This document shows, piece by piece, positions 15,068 to 24,123 of a stretch of 32,971 bases of DNA. Source of the stretch: Candidatus Hydrogenedentota bacterium (GTDB lineage Bacteria > Hydrogenedentota > Hydrogenedentia > Hydrogenedentales > SLHB01); NCBI GenBank assembly GCA_020847495.1, contig JADLCA010000446.1:1-32971 (forward strand). The letters run 5' to 3'. Within the stretch, counting starts at the first letter, position 1. Each line of letters begins with the position of its first letter. A program made the position numbers and the translations under genes. Below the pieces are notes generated by a model. It was not told the DNA's origin. It did not search any database and worked only from the letters and a program-made list of their open reading frames with translations.

Positions 15068-16360
15068 ATGTCCATACCCATTAAACATGCACTTGTGGTC
15101 ACGATCATCATTTTCCTGTTTCTGATCCCGCCGGCGATGGTTCTTGCGGACGATGTGGGTTCCGATAAGCCGCATCCCGCCACCAATCCGGCCTCGCAAA
15201 TGATGCTTGCCGGTCCTTGGGTTCCGGAGGATACGCAGCGTATCGACTTTGACAAACTGCCGCATGCGCCAAGTCTGCATGCGGTCATCAGCGATGTACA
15301 CGCGCCGGGTAGTGCGCCCTCGACGGTTGACAAGAAGAGCGGCGGCGTGAACCAGCACAACTACCTCACCCATTACGACGGCCGGTTCTGGGCCATGTGG
15401 AGCGATGGTCCGGGCGTGGAAGACCGCGTTGGGCAGCGGGTGAAGTTCGCCACCAGCGCCGATGGCTTGAACTGGAGCACTCCGGAGTTCCTTACGCCGA
15501 TTCCAGTGAACTCGGGACCGGATTCGCCCAACTACGGCACGCGCACGGATCATGGTTTCCGTTACATCTCGCGCGGCTTCTGGCAGCGCGATGGCGAACT
15601 GCTCGCGCTCGCATCCCTCGACGAGGCCGCAGGTTTCTTCGGCCCCAGCCTGGAACTTCGCGCCTTTCGCTTCAACAAGGGCACCGGCGCCTGGGACGAT
15701 GCCGGAATCATCTACAAGAACGCCATCAACAACTTCCCGCCGTTGAAGCTGCGCACCGGCGACTGGATGATGTCGCGCCGCACGTATGATTACAAGACGA
15801 CGGGTGTGCATTTCCTCGTCGGCGGTGTGAAGGCCCTGGATCAGTGGGAATCGTTCCCCGTGCTCGGCAGTGCGTCGGAGTTGAAGGCCGAAGAGCCGGA
15901 CTGGTGGATTCTTCCGGATGACAACCTCGCCGCCGTCTTCCGCGACAACCGACGCAGCGGCTTTCTCTACCGCTCCTTCTCCACCGACGACGGGCGCACC
16001 TGGAGCACGCCCGTCCGCACCAATTTCCCGGACGCCACCTCGAAGATCAGCGGTTTGCGCCTCAGCGACGGCCGCTATGTCCTCGTCTCCAACCCCAACC
16101 CGCAGAAACGGGACCCGCTTGCGCTCTCCATCAGCCCTGACGGCCTAGTCTTCACCAAGATGTTCTACCTCGTTGGCGGACGCCATGTGGATTACGCGCA
16201 TGTCCTTGAGCACGAGGGGTTCCTCTACATCGCTTTCTCCGGCGGAAAGCAGTCCGTGGAGGTACTGAAAGTAGGCCTGAGTGATGTCGATGCGATCTCC
16301 ATGCCGGCGACGCCACTGCTCGGGCCGCCGTTGCCGAAACCTGAAGCAAAGGCGCAGTAG
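15068..16360 (+). CDS. Secreted sialidase-like (Asp-box) protein
   Basis: I take the start as the ATG at 15068, six bases after GAGAGG. It begins a clear signal peptide (MSIPIKHALVVTIIIFLFLI, cleavage probably after VLA). The 430-residue product has propeller features of the sialidase/BNR superfamily, with Asp-box-like motifs STDDGRTWS and SADGLNWS. It also has repeated strand segments such as RFWAMWSDG and FLYIAFSGG. I see no RIP motif and no clear arginine triad, so a true neuraminidase is unlikely. It may be a glycan hydrolase, lyase or binding protein. The stop codon is two bases from the ATG of the FAD-dependent oxidoreductase, so the two genes are tightly coupled. It is only distantly similar to the sialidase-like protein at the left edge of the window. 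Confidence 0.8.
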   Translation: MSIPIKHALVVTIIIFLFLIPPAMVLADDVGSDKPHPATNPASQMMLAGPWVPEDTQRIDFDKLPHAPSLHAVISDVHAPGSAPSTVDKKSGGVNQHNYLTHYDGRFWAMWSDGPGVEDRVGQRVKFATSADGLNWSTPEFLTPIPVNSGPDSPNYGTRTDHGFRYISRGFWQRDGELLALASLDEAAGFFGPSLELRAFRFNKGTGAWDDAGIIYKNAINNFPPLKLRTGDWMMSRRTYDYKTTGVHFLVGGVKALDQWESFPVLGSASELKAEEPDWWILPDDNLAAVFRDNRRSGFLYRSFSTDDGRTWSTPVRTNFPDATSKISGLRLSDGRYVLVSNPNPQKRDPLALSISPDGLVFTKMFYLVGGRHVDYAHVLEHEGFLYIAFSGGKQSVEVLKVGLSDVDAISMPATPLLGPPLPKPEAKAQ

Positions 16361-16362
16361 TC

Positions 16363-17967
16363 ATGAGAAGTTTGGCATCGGCGGTACTAATCACGCTCGT
16401 CGCATTCAGCCTTTCGGCTCAGGAGGTCGCTATCTACGGCGGCACTCCGGGCGGCATCGCAGCAGCCATTGCTGCCGCACGGTTAGGGCACGAGGTCACG
16501 CTCGTCGAGTACCACAACCACGTGGGCGGCATGACCGCGAGCGGACTCGGCAAGAGCGACATCGAGAATCGCGCGATGATCGGCGGCGTTTTCAAAGAGT
16601 TCGTGGCGCGCGTGCGTGAGTATTACGTGATGACGTATGGGGCCGACCACGAGAACACGCAACTCAGCCACGAAGGCTACTACTCCGAACCGCACGTGGC
16701 CGAGTTGGTGTTTGAATCCATGCTGGCTGAACTCCCGACGATTACCTTGCTGAAAGGCTGGCGCTTGGATTCGGCACGCGTCGAATCGGACACGCTCACA
16801 ACCATTAACATCGTGAACCGCAAAAGCGGCGAGTCCCGCGACGTCGCGGCGAAGGTCTTCATCGATGCCACGTACGAGGGAGATCTCTACGCCGCCGCGG
16901 GTGCGGAGTTCCGGCTCGGGCGCGAATCGCGGGATGAATTTGGCGAGCCGCACGCGGGCGTTATCTATTTCGATTACCAGACGCACGAGTTTCTCCCCGG
17001 AACCACCGGCGAGGCGGATGACCGGCTGCCCGCCTACACCTACCGGCTCTGCTTAACCCGGGATCCGGAAAACGCGCAACGCATGACCGAGTCCCCGCCG
17101 GGCTACGATCGCGGCGTGTACCTCGGCTATTTCGACGACCTCAAGGCGGGCCGCCTCGCCGGACCGAAAGTCTTCAAGCCGGGACGCGGTTACAACCCCG
17201 CGCACTTCGGCACGCTGGTTCGCGCCTTGTCGGTAACTGATGTTCCAAATAACAAAACCGACGTGAACATCAATCCACGTCCACTCGGATTTCCTTTCCC
17301 CGAGGAGAACCGCGGCTACATCGAAGGCGACGACGCCACGCGGCAGCGTATCGCTGCACGGCATCGCGATCTCGCGCTCGGCCTGCTGTGGTTTCTGCAG
17401 AACGATCCCGAGGTACCGGAAGCGCATCGCGCACTCGCCAACGAACTGCATTTGCCGAAAGATGAGTTTACCGACAACGGCAACTTTCCCTGGCAGCTCT
17501 ACGTGCGCGAAGGCCGCCGTCTCGTGGGTGAATACACGCTGACCGAGCACGACATCACCGGCAAAGGACAAGAGCCGAAGCATCATCCCGACACCATCGC
17601 GGTGGGCGAATTCCCTATCGACAGCTTCCCCTGCCGCAAACGCCAGCCTGGCGACACGATCGTGCTCGAGGGCTATCTCGGCATGCTGGATTACATCACG
17701 CGGCCTTATGAGATTCCGTATCGCATCATGATTCCGAAGAAGGTCGACGGCCTCATCGTTCCGGTTGCCGCCAGCACCACGCACGTCGCCTATTCCAGCA
17801 TCCGCATGGAGCCAACATGGATGTGCCTGGGCCAGGCGGCCGGGGTCGCGGCGCATCTCGCAATAAGGGAAGGCGTGGCGCCGCGCAGGACGCCGCTCAG
17901 CGAGATGCAAGCCATCCTGCGCCAACAGAACGCCGTGCTGAGCATCCCAACGGAGACCCGGAATTGA
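16363..17967 (+). CDS. Secreted FAD-dependent oxidoreductase (FAD_oxidored type)
   Basis: This 534-residue protein begins with a signal peptide (MRSLASAVLITLVAFSLSA), followed at once by the FAD-binding beta-alpha-beta fold. The dinucleotide loop is GGTPGGIAAAIAAARLG, a variant of GxGxxG, and ends in the acidic residue of LVE. The pattern, including VGGMTASGLG, FIDATYEGDL and PVAASTTHVAYSSIRMEPTW near the C-terminus, matches FAD_oxidored proteins, sometimes labelled xanthan lyase-like, common in polysaccharide loci of planctomycetes and related groups. The C-terminal FAD-binding part is complete, so I read it as full length. The substrate is unknown; oxidation of a sugar or glycan in the periplasm is plausible. 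A general secretory signal on an FAD protein means it must bind FAD after export. It is separated by only two bases from the sialidase-like gene. Confidence 0.85.
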   Translation: MRSLASAVLITLVAFSLSAQEVAIYGGTPGGIAAAIAAARLGHEVTLVEYHNHVGGMTASGLGKSDIENRAMIGGVFKEFVARVREYYVMTYGADHENTQLSHEGYYSEPHVAELVFESMLAELPTITLLKGWRLDSARVESDTLTTINIVNRKSGESRDVAAKVFIDATYEGDLYAAAGAEFRLGRESRDEFGEPHAGVIYFDYQTHEFLPGTTGEADDRLPAYTYRLCLTRDPENAQRMTESPPGYDRGVYLGYFDDLKAGRLAGPKVFKPGRGYNPAHFGTLVRALSVTDVPNNKTDVNINPRPLGFPFPEENRGYIEGDDATRQRIAARHRDLALGLLWFLQNDPEVPEAHRALANELHLPKDEFTDNGNFPWQLYVREGRRLVGEYTLTEHDITGKGQEPKHHPDTIAVGEFPIDSFPCRKRQPGDTIVLEGYLGMLDYITRPYEIPYRIMIPKKVDGLIVPVAASTTHVAYSSIRMEPTWMCLGQAAGVAAHLAIREGVAPRRTPLSEMQAILRQQNAVLSIPTETRN

Positions 17968-18116
17968 TCGGCTCGACAGTACCGGATTCTCCTGGCGCAC
18001 AGCGGCCCGAAGAGACCGGAGAACGCACGTCTGTGCTCAGCCCTCTGTCTTTGGGTGGTTTGTCACAGTGAGGAGTCCGGACCAAAGGCCATCTCTCACG
18101 AAAGGGGAATGAAGTG

Positions 18117-19340
18117 ATGCTTCCAACTCTCCGGGTGCCGTTCTCTCTTCTTGCGTGCTTCCTAACAAGCGCAGTCGGCTCCGTTGCCGGTGCCGCACCA
18201 CCAACACTTCCGTGGGATCTCAAGGCCCTTTCGGAAGTCCCCAAGACCTTCCCCGCACCGGAACTCCAGGAAGATGGTGTGACGGCCATCTTCTACGAGG
18301 GACTTCCCTATCAGGGCAAACCCACGCGCGCATTTGCGTGGTACGGCATTCCGAAGTTGGAGGATGGGCAGAAGTGCCCGGCAATGGTGCTCGTGCACGG
18401 TGGGGGTGGGACCGCTTTTGCCGAGTGGGTGCGCCTCTGGGTGGGGCGCGGTTACGCTGCCATCGCGATGGACACCTGCGGGTGCGTCCCCAAAGGGAAA
18501 TACGCTGATTGGCAACGGCATGAGACGGGCGGTCCGGCGGGGTGGGGCGGCTTCGACCAGATAGATGCGCCGCTAACGGACCAATGGACGTATCAGGCCG
18601 TGGCGGACATCATCCTGGCGCATTCGTTGATCCGGTCATTCCCCGAAGTGGACCCGGAACGCACCGGAATCACCGGCATCTCCTGGGGCGGTTACTTGAC
18701 GTGCATCACCGCCGGCGTTGACTCCCGGTTCAGACTCGCCGTGCCCGTGTACGGGTGCGGCTTCCTCGGCGAGAATTCCGTATGGCTGGACAACTTCGAG
18801 AGGATGGGCCCCGAAAAGGCCGCTAATTGGCTCGCCCTGTGGGACCCGTCAGTTTATCTTGCCCACGCCGCCATGCCGATGCTCTGGGTGACCGGCACCA
18901 ACGATTTCGCCTACCCCATGGATTCACTCCAAAAGTCGTACCGCCTGCCCACGGGTGCGCGCACGCTTTGTCTTCGTGTCCGCATGCCGCACGGACACGG
19001 TGGCGCAGGCGAGAACCCGGAAGAGATCCACGCCTTCGCCGAGAGCATCCTCAACGGAAAAACCGCGATGGCCGCGATCACCGGGCAGGGCCGTGAAGGC
19101 CAAGACGTCTGGGTCTCCTACACTGCAACGGCGCCAATAGCCAAGGCCGAACTCAACTATACTTTGGACAGCGGCAAATGGCAGGACCGCAAATGGGAGA
19201 CCGTGCCGGCGCAGTTGGATACCACCCAAAGCCGCGCCACGGCGATCTTGCCGGAAGGGACCACCGTCTATTACGTCAACGTGATCGATGACCGCGATCT
19301 TGTCGTGAGCAGCGAGCACATGGACCTGTCAGCTCAGTAG
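18117..19340 (+). CDS. Secreted alpha/beta hydrolase (prolyl oligopeptidase/acetyl esterase type)
   Basis: The 407-residue protein starts at an ATG preceded by AAAGGGG; a GTG one codon upstream is also possible. Residues 1-26 form a signal peptide. The alpha/beta-hydrolase core shows the oxyanion-hole segment VHGGGGT (94-100) and the nucleophile elbow GISWGGY (S189). An aspartate sits in TGTNDFAYP (D263), and the likely catalytic histidine is in MPHGHGG (292-294), so a Ser-Asp-His triad is present. The last ~85 residues form a small beta-rich domain (VWVSYTATAPIAKAELNYTL). This layout is shared by secreted acetyl-xylan-esterase-like and dipeptidyl-peptidase-like proteins. Given its neighbours, removal of acyl groups from plant polysaccharide is the likelier role, but a peptidase cannot be excluded. 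It follows the FAD gene after 149 bases. Confidence 0.85.
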   Translation: MLPTLRVPFSLLACFLTSAVGSVAGAAPPTLPWDLKALSEVPKTFPAPELQEDGVTAIFYEGLPYQGKPTRAFAWYGIPKLEDGQKCPAMVLVHGGGGTAFAEWVRLWVGRGYAAIAMDTCGCVPKGKYADWQRHETGGPAGWGGFDQIDAPLTDQWTYQAVADIILAHSLIRSFPEVDPERTGITGISWGGYLTCITAGVDSRFRLAVPVYGCGFLGENSVWLDNFERMGPEKAANWLALWDPSVYLAHAAMPMLWVTGTNDFAYPMDSLQKSYRLPTGARTLCLRVRMPHGHGGAGENPEEIHAFAESILNGKTAMAAITGQGREGQDVWVSYTATAPIAKAELNYTLDSGKWQDRKWETVPAQLDTTQSRATAILPEGTTVYYVNVIDDRDLVVSSEHMDLSAQ

Positions 19341-19429
19341 TCAGATGCCCGAAATCAACAGCGCTGGTTGGCCGGTCTGAAGTGTTGGGGGCGGCGCAGG
19401 CCGGAATGCCACTCAAGGAGTTCAACGCG

Positions 19430-20833
19430 GTGGGCAAACTCGAGACGCGCGAAGCAAGTACACGGGGGAATGGGGCATACGTTCTGTTCGTATCGCTGGT
19501 GGCAACGTTGGGGGGGCTCCTCTTCGGGTATGACACGGCGGTGATCTCCGGCGCGATTGGCTACATGGAGATCTTCTTCCATCTTACCCCTGCCATGGTG
19601 GGGTGGGCGGCCTCCAGCGCATTGATCGGCTGCATACTCGGGGCCGCGTGTGCGGGCACGTTGAGCGATCGGATCGGGCGCAAGAAGGTCTTGTTGATCG
19701 CCGCGGTCTTCTTTTTCATATCCGCGGTGGGCTCGGCGATACCGCGCAACCTGACGGAGTTTGTGCTGTACCGCATCCTGGGCGGCTTGGCCGTAGGCGC
19801 CGCGTCCATGATGTCTCCCCTGTACATAGCCGAGATCTCTCCCGCGCGCTTTCGGGGGCGGATGGTGTCCCTCAACCAACTTGCGATTGTCAGCGGGATG
19901 CTGGTGGTGTACTTCGTCAACTACTTCATCGAGCGGTACGGCGCGACCCTCGGTGAGGATTGGAATCTGCTGCACGGATGGCGCTGGATGTTCGGGTCGG
20001 AAGCCTTGCCTGCCTTTCTGCTCTTTGTGCTGATGTTCTGCGTCCCCGAGAGCCCCCGCTGGCTGGTCAAGAACCAGTGTGAAGAGAAGGCAAGAGCAAT
20101 TCTGTGCCGGGTAAGCGGACTTGCGAATGCAGATGCGGAACTGGCGGCCATTCGCGAAAACCTGGAGCGTGAGTCCGCTTCGATCCTGCAGCTTTTTCAG
20201 CCCGGGTACCGGATTCTGCTGATGATTGGCGTGATGTTGGCTGTTCTGCAGCAGGTTACCGGCATCAACGCCATCCTCTACTACGCCCCGGAGATCTTCA
20301 AGGACCTGGGCTTTGCCATGGACGCGGCCCTGCTGCAGACAGTCGCCATTGGTGCGGTCAACGTACTGTTCACGTTTGTGGCCATCTGGTCCATCGATCG
20401 ATTTGGACGAAAGCCGCTGATGATCTGCGGCGCCACCGGCATGGGTGTTTCACTCCTGGTGTTGGGCTTTGCCTTCTGCTTTCAGAGAAGCGGTGCCTGG
20501 GTTCTTCTGTTCATTCTCGGCTACATCGCGTGCTTCGCCATGTCGCTGGGTCCCGTAGTCTGGGTGATACTCTCCGAGATTTTCCCCATGCGCATTCGGG
20601 GCCGGGCAATGGCCATTTCCACCGTGATTCTGTGGGTATCCTGCTACTTGGTTTCCCAGACCTTTCCCATGATGAACGATCATCCCACGTTGGTGCGGCT
20701 CTTCCACCATGCGTTCCCCTTCTGGGTCTACTCGGTCTTTTGCGTTATCACCATCCTGGTGACTATCTTCTTTGTGCCGGAGACCAAGGGCCGTTCGCTG
20801 GAAGAAATCGAGCGGATGTGGATGAAGAGTTGA
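19430..20833 (+). CDS. Sugar-porter MFS transporter (XylE/GalP/AraE-like)
   Basis: This is a 12-helix major facilitator protein of the sugar porter subfamily. It carries the signatures GYDTAVISGA (helix 1), DRIGRKK (loop 2-3), PESPRWL (end of helix 6), QQVTGINAILYYAPEIF (helix 7), DRFGRKP (loop 8-9) and PETKG (C-terminal). QQ and N in helix 7 are the usual hexose/pentose-binding residues. It should import a monosaccharide such as xylose, arabinose or galactose by proton symport across the inner membrane. The track ORF begins at 19382. A GTG at 19430 with AAGGAG nine bases upstream gives the best initiation signal (467 residues), with ATG 19406 as the alternative. The URO-D gene follows 36 bases downstream. 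With a GH120-like enzyme nearby, xylose is the natural guess. Confidence 0.9.
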   Translation: MGKLETREASTRGNGAYVLFVSLVATLGGLLFGYDTAVISGAIGYMEIFFHLTPAMVGWAASSALIGCILGAACAGTLSDRIGRKKVLLIAAVFFFISAVGSAIPRNLTEFVLYRILGGLAVGAASMMSPLYIAEISPARFRGRMVSLNQLAIVSGMLVVYFVNYFIERYGATLGEDWNLLHGWRWMFGSEALPAFLLFVLMFCVPESPRWLVKNQCEEKARAILCRVSGLANADAELAAIRENLERESASILQLFQPGYRILLMIGVMLAVLQQVTGINAILYYAPEIFKDLGFAMDAALLQTVAIGAVNVLFTFVAIWSIDRFGRKPLMICGATGMGVSLLVLGFAFCFQRSGAWVLLFILGYIACFAMSLGPVVWVILSEIFPMRIRGRAMAISTVILWVSCYLVSQTFPMMNDHPTLVRLFHHAFPFWVYSVFCVITILVTIFFVPETKGRSLEEIERMWMKS

Positions 20834-20869
20834 TTCTGAGATGATAAAAGACAAAAGGGATATCAAATC

Positions 20870-22117
20870 ATGACGCCGCGAGACAAAGTCATAAGCGCGT
20901 TGAATCATGAGTCGGGGCCCATTCCCGTCGACTTCGGCAGCACCGCCGTGACGGGCATTCACGTCATGACGGTGGAGGCGTTGCGAGACGCCTGCGGTCT
21001 CGAGCGCCATCCGGTCAAGGTGATCGAGCCTTACCAAATGCTGGGGCTTGTTGAAGAGGACCTGATTGCCGCGCTGGGCATCTGCACGGCCGGTGTTCCG
21101 GCCCGAAAGAACATTTTCGGCTTCTCTTCGGAAGGGTGGAAGGAATGGCGCACGCCCTGGGGACAGGAAGTCCTGGTTCCAGACGCCTTTCGCGTGCTGG
21201 AGAAAGACGACGGCGTGTACATCTTCCCCGAAGGCGACGTCTCTGTGCCGCCCAGCGGGCACATGCCTGGCACCGGTTTCTTCTTCGATACGATCATACG
21301 GCAACCGGAACTCGATGAAGCGAATCTGGATCCCCAGGATAACCTGGAAGAATTCGGCCCCATCAGCGACGAGGATCTCACTTACCTGAAACGCGAATCC
21401 GCGCTTGCGGCGTCAACCGGCCGCGCCGTCGTGGCCGGCTTGCCCGGCACAGCCTTTGGCGATATCGCACTGGTCCCGGCGCCCTTCCTGAAACGTCCCA
21501 AGGGAATCCGCGACATCGCCGAGTGGTATATGAGCACCCTGACCCGCCAAGACTACGTCCACAGGATCTTCGAGAGACAGCTCGAGTTTGCGTTGGCCAA
21601 TCTTGAGAAGATTCATGCGGCCGTTGGAGAGAATCTGGATGTCGTTTTTGTCTGCGGGACGGACTTCGGCACCCAGTCCAGCACCTTCTGTTCGCCGGAG
21701 ACTTACGATTCGTTGTGGCATCCCTACTACAAAGCCGTGAACGATTGGATACACGCCAACACCACATGGAAGACCTTGAAGCATTCTTGCGGGGCCGTGG
21801 AGAGTTTCATGAGCCATTTCATTGCATCGGGATTCGACATCATCAATCCCGTGCAATGCTCCGCCACGGGCATGGAACCCACAGTGCTCAAGGAGCGTTA
21901 CGGCGACCGCCTGGTGTTTTGGGGAGGCGGCGTGGATACGCAAAGGACGTTGCCGTTTGGGACGCCGGATGAAGTGCGCGAGCAGACCCGCGAACGCTGC
22001 GAGGTCTTTGCCCAAAACGGGGGATTCGTCTTCAACACGGTACACAACATTCAGGCCCGCACCCCGGTCGAGAACCTCATGGCCATGTTTGACACCATCA
22101 GAGAATTCAACGCCTGA
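20870..22117 (+). CDS. URO-D family protein (COG0407), probable methyltransferase-type
   Basis: The 415-residue protein matches the COG0407 branch of the uroporphyrinogen decarboxylase superfamily. MTPRDKVISALNHE, GTDFGTQ (263-269), LKHSCGAVESF (H305, C307), DIINPVQCSATGM, FWGGGVDTQ and LPFGTPDEVRE are all recognisable. In this superfamily the H-x-C segment binds zinc in enzymes that move methyl groups between corrinoid proteins and thiols, such as MtaA/MtbA. Haem biosynthesis is unlikely from sequence and context. A methyl-group or demethylation role on methylated sugars or aromatic methyl ethers is plausible. There is no corrinoid protein in the window, so this cannot be confirmed. AAAAGGG precedes the ATG by about ten bases. 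It is probably co-transcribed with the sugar transporter. Confidence 0.82.
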   Translation: MTPRDKVISALNHESGPIPVDFGSTAVTGIHVMTVEALRDACGLERHPVKVIEPYQMLGLVEEDLIAALGICTAGVPARKNIFGFSSEGWKEWRTPWGQEVLVPDAFRVLEKDDGVYIFPEGDVSVPPSGHMPGTGFFFDTIIRQPELDEANLDPQDNLEEFGPISDEDLTYLKRESALAASTGRAVVAGLPGTAFGDIALVPAPFLKRPKGIRDIAEWYMSTLTRQDYVHRIFERQLEFALANLEKIHAAVGENLDVVFVCGTDFGTQSSTFCSPETYDSLWHPYYKAVNDWIHANTTWKTLKHSCGAVESFMSHFIASGFDIINPVQCSATGMEPTVLKERYGDRLVFWGGGVDTQRTLPFGTPDEVREQTRERCEVFAQNGGFVFNTVHNIQARTPVENLMAMFDTIREFNA

Positions 22118-22128
22118 TTCGTGCTGAT

Positions 22129-22141
22129 CGCCTTTAAGGCG
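22129..22141. terminator. Short palindrome between convergent genes
   Basis: CGCCTT-T-AAGGCG is a perfect inverted repeat lying 12 bases after the URO-D stop. It contains the TAA stop of the convergent GH120-like gene. It might work as a weak terminator for both. It has no good T-run and only a 4-5 bp usable stem, so support is thin. Confidence 0.25.
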
Positions 22142-24026
22142 CTGTTTCTGCGCGACTGGCTTCACCCACGGGCCACACCTTCAGCGTTTGCTCACCGCCG
22201 TTGGGAAGTTCAAACGGGCCGGGGAATGGACTACTCTCACTCCTGCTCTCGCCGAAGTAGTCGGTATCGATACGCAACGGCGTGTCGTCCGGGTTGACGT
22301 AGAGAAGGTCCGGGATCTTGGCCCGACCGAGCAGTTCGGACGTCACCAGCTTGCTCTTCTTTCCGGCCCCCCATGCGCTATCCATCGCAATGTGCAGCGT
22401 GACACCATCCGCATCCGCTGCGAGTCTGATGGCGGGATCGAAGTCCTGCAGCACCAGCGCGTCCTGCTCATGCTTGGAAGGCATCGCGCCATTCAGAAAG
22501 ACGTTTCCCGCCATCTGTACCGGCAACGCCGCACCATCGTATTCGGCCAGGCCGCTGGTGTTTACGAAGATGTTGTTGAAGAACCGGTCGTCGCCGCCCT
22601 CGATGCTGCGGAGTCCCGCGACTTCGGTGGAGTGAGCCTTGTGGAACGGTGTTTCTCTACTCAGTTCGGGCCGGGGAGCAACTTTGCCGGTCATCAGATT
22701 GTGGACGTATGCACCACCTTCCGACATGTCGAGCAAAGACCGTTCCGAGAGAAACAAATTGTTGTCCACCAGGAACGGGCCGTGGTTGACCTCGACAAAC
22801 AAGTCCTCGCTGGCGTTTTCGTGCAGCAGGTTGCCCGTCACACGCGCGCCTTGGTTCATCCAGTCCAGCCAGATGCCCCGGACCGTGCGGTATATGTGGT
22901 TCCGGCTGATCTCGGTGTCGATAGCGGCATGGATCTTGATCCCGGCCATTTCGGCGCCCGTGAACAAACGCTGAACATGGATATCGTGAATGGTGTTTCC
23001 TGTAATGGCGCTGAAGACGGCCCCCAGACTGCCCACCACGCCCGCTTGCTCACAGTGACTAATCATGTTGTTACGAACGATGTGCCCGCCGATGTTCTCT
23101 CGCGACCAGCCATTCTCCGTGGCCCGTTGAATCGTGAGGACGTATCCCTCGGCCGTGTCTTCAGACGTATTGTCCCACTGGTCTCCGTACTTGCCGAGTG
23201 CGCTTCCCGTGCACTTGGAGTGGCTGATCACGTTGTTCTCGATGATCCAACCCTTGCTCCAGTGGGTGCCAATGAGACCAACCTGTTCAGCCGTTGGCGG
23301 AGCCCACTGCGTGGCCGCCTGCCGCATGATGAAGCCGCGCACGGTGATGAAGTTCATGCCGGGTTCTTCCGGATAGAAGACGGTCCGGCGCACATTGATC
23401 TCGACCAGCTCCTTGTTGGGGTCCACCCCCTTGAACTGTGCCCAGATGACCGTTTCCGTATCGCCTACCTCGGCAAACCAGCGAGGCATCGTCCCTGTGG
23501 GTTTCAAAACGTCGTACAGGCTGGCCGCCTCCATCAGCCAGTCACCATTCAGGTACACGGCGCCGGTGTGGTGCTGTCGTCCCAAGGGATTAAACCAGTC
23601 CCCATGGATGAGATCCTGGTAGGGATTGTAGCCGCCGAAAAGCGAGTTGGGCACGGTCACCGTCCAGGTGTCCCCACCGGCCTTCTCCCATCCTGTGACG
23701 ATTTCGCTTCCCTTGATTTCGACGGTCTCGCCAGCGGCTGCCTGGTACACGATGCGTTTCGCGTCCGACTCCCCGCCCCGTGGCGGGCTTATGGATTCAC
23801 GATAAACGCCTTCATGCACCGTGACCACATCGCCCGGTTGAGCCAATTGCGCTGCCGCCGATATGGTCCGCAGGGGACGTTCCGACGACCCGTCGTTTGC
23901 ATCGTTGCCGCGCACGGACACGTGGTACTCGATTTGCGCGGGTGCCGGATGCTCCGCAGAATGCGCCACATTGCCCATGCCGGCAACAAGCAGCGCGAAA
24001 CCAGCAAAAGCCAGGAGGAATCTCAT
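22134..24026 (-). CDS. Secreted GH120 beta-xylosidase-like enzyme
   Basis: The start is the ATG at 24026, about ten bases after AAGGAG, and begins a signal peptide (MRFLLAFAGFALLVAGMG). The 630-residue product shows the GH120 right-handed beta-helix pattern nearly end to end: YHVSVRGNDANDGSSERP, VHEGVYRE, FGGYNPYQDLIHGDWF, WAPPTAEQVGLIG, WSKGWIIENN and GGDDRFFNNIF. Family knowledge from the XylC beta-xylosidase of Thermoanaerobacterium places the nucleophile in a LDW motif and the acid/base in a VEV-HGP motif. Both are present, D388 in GIWLDWMNQG and E412 in LFVEVNHGPF. Length also matches. It should release xylose or another pentose from xylo-oligosaccharides outside the inner membrane. It converges with the URO-D gene at a 16-base gap and lies near a sugar porter. 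Confidence 0.87.
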   Translation of the reverse strand: MRFLLAFAGFALLVAGMGNVAHSAEHPAPAQIEYHVSVRGNDANDGSSERPLRTISAAAQLAQPGDVVTVHEGVYRESISPPRGGESDAKRIVYQAAAGETVEIKGSEIVTGWEKAGGDTWTVTVPNSLFGGYNPYQDLIHGDWFNPLGRQHHTGAVYLNGDWLMEAASLYDVLKPTGTMPRWFAEVGDTETVIWAQFKGVDPNKELVEINVRRTVFYPEEPGMNFITVRGFIMRQAATQWAPPTAEQVGLIGTHWSKGWIIENNVISHSKCTGSALGKYGDQWDNTSEDTAEGYVLTIQRATENGWSRENIGGHIVRNNMISHCEQAGVVGSLGAVFSAITGNTIHDIHVQRLFTGAEMAGIKIHAAIDTEISRNHIYRTVRGIWLDWMNQGARVTGNLLHENASEDLFVEVNHGPFLVDNNLFLSERSLLDMSEGGAYVHNLMTGKVAPRPELSRETPFHKAHSTEVAGLRSIEGGDDRFFNNIFVNTSGLAEYDGAALPVQMAGNVFLNGAMPSKHEQDALVLQDFDPAIRLAADADGVTLHIAMDSAWGAGKKSKLVTSELLGRAKIPDLLYVNPDDTPLRIDTDYFGESRSESSPFPGPFELPNGGEQTLKVWPVGEASRAETAP

Positions 24027-24071
24027 CGTCTTATCACTCCTTCCCACCCATAGTCCCCATCAACTCGGAAG

Positions 24072-24089
24072 TCCTGCTACGTGGCAGGA
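24072..24089. promoter_or_regulatory. Inverted repeat TCCTGC-N6-GCAGGA upstream of the GH120-like gene
   Basis: Two perfect 6-bp arms flank TACGTG, centred about 55 bases before the start of the GH120-like gene and 35 bases after the stop of the DUF4177 gene. There is no T-run, so it fits an operator for a dimeric regulator better than a terminator. No regulator gene is in the window, so the assignment is tentative. Confidence 0.3.
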
Positions 24090-24123
24090 TTGCCCCCGGC
24101 CCGCGAATTATGCAGCCACAGTG

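Noticed and set aside
22188-24053. 621-codon plus-strand ORF opposite the GH120-like gene
   Set aside because: The minus strand matches GH120 end to end with its catalytic acids. The plus-strand ORF is a by-product of high GC.
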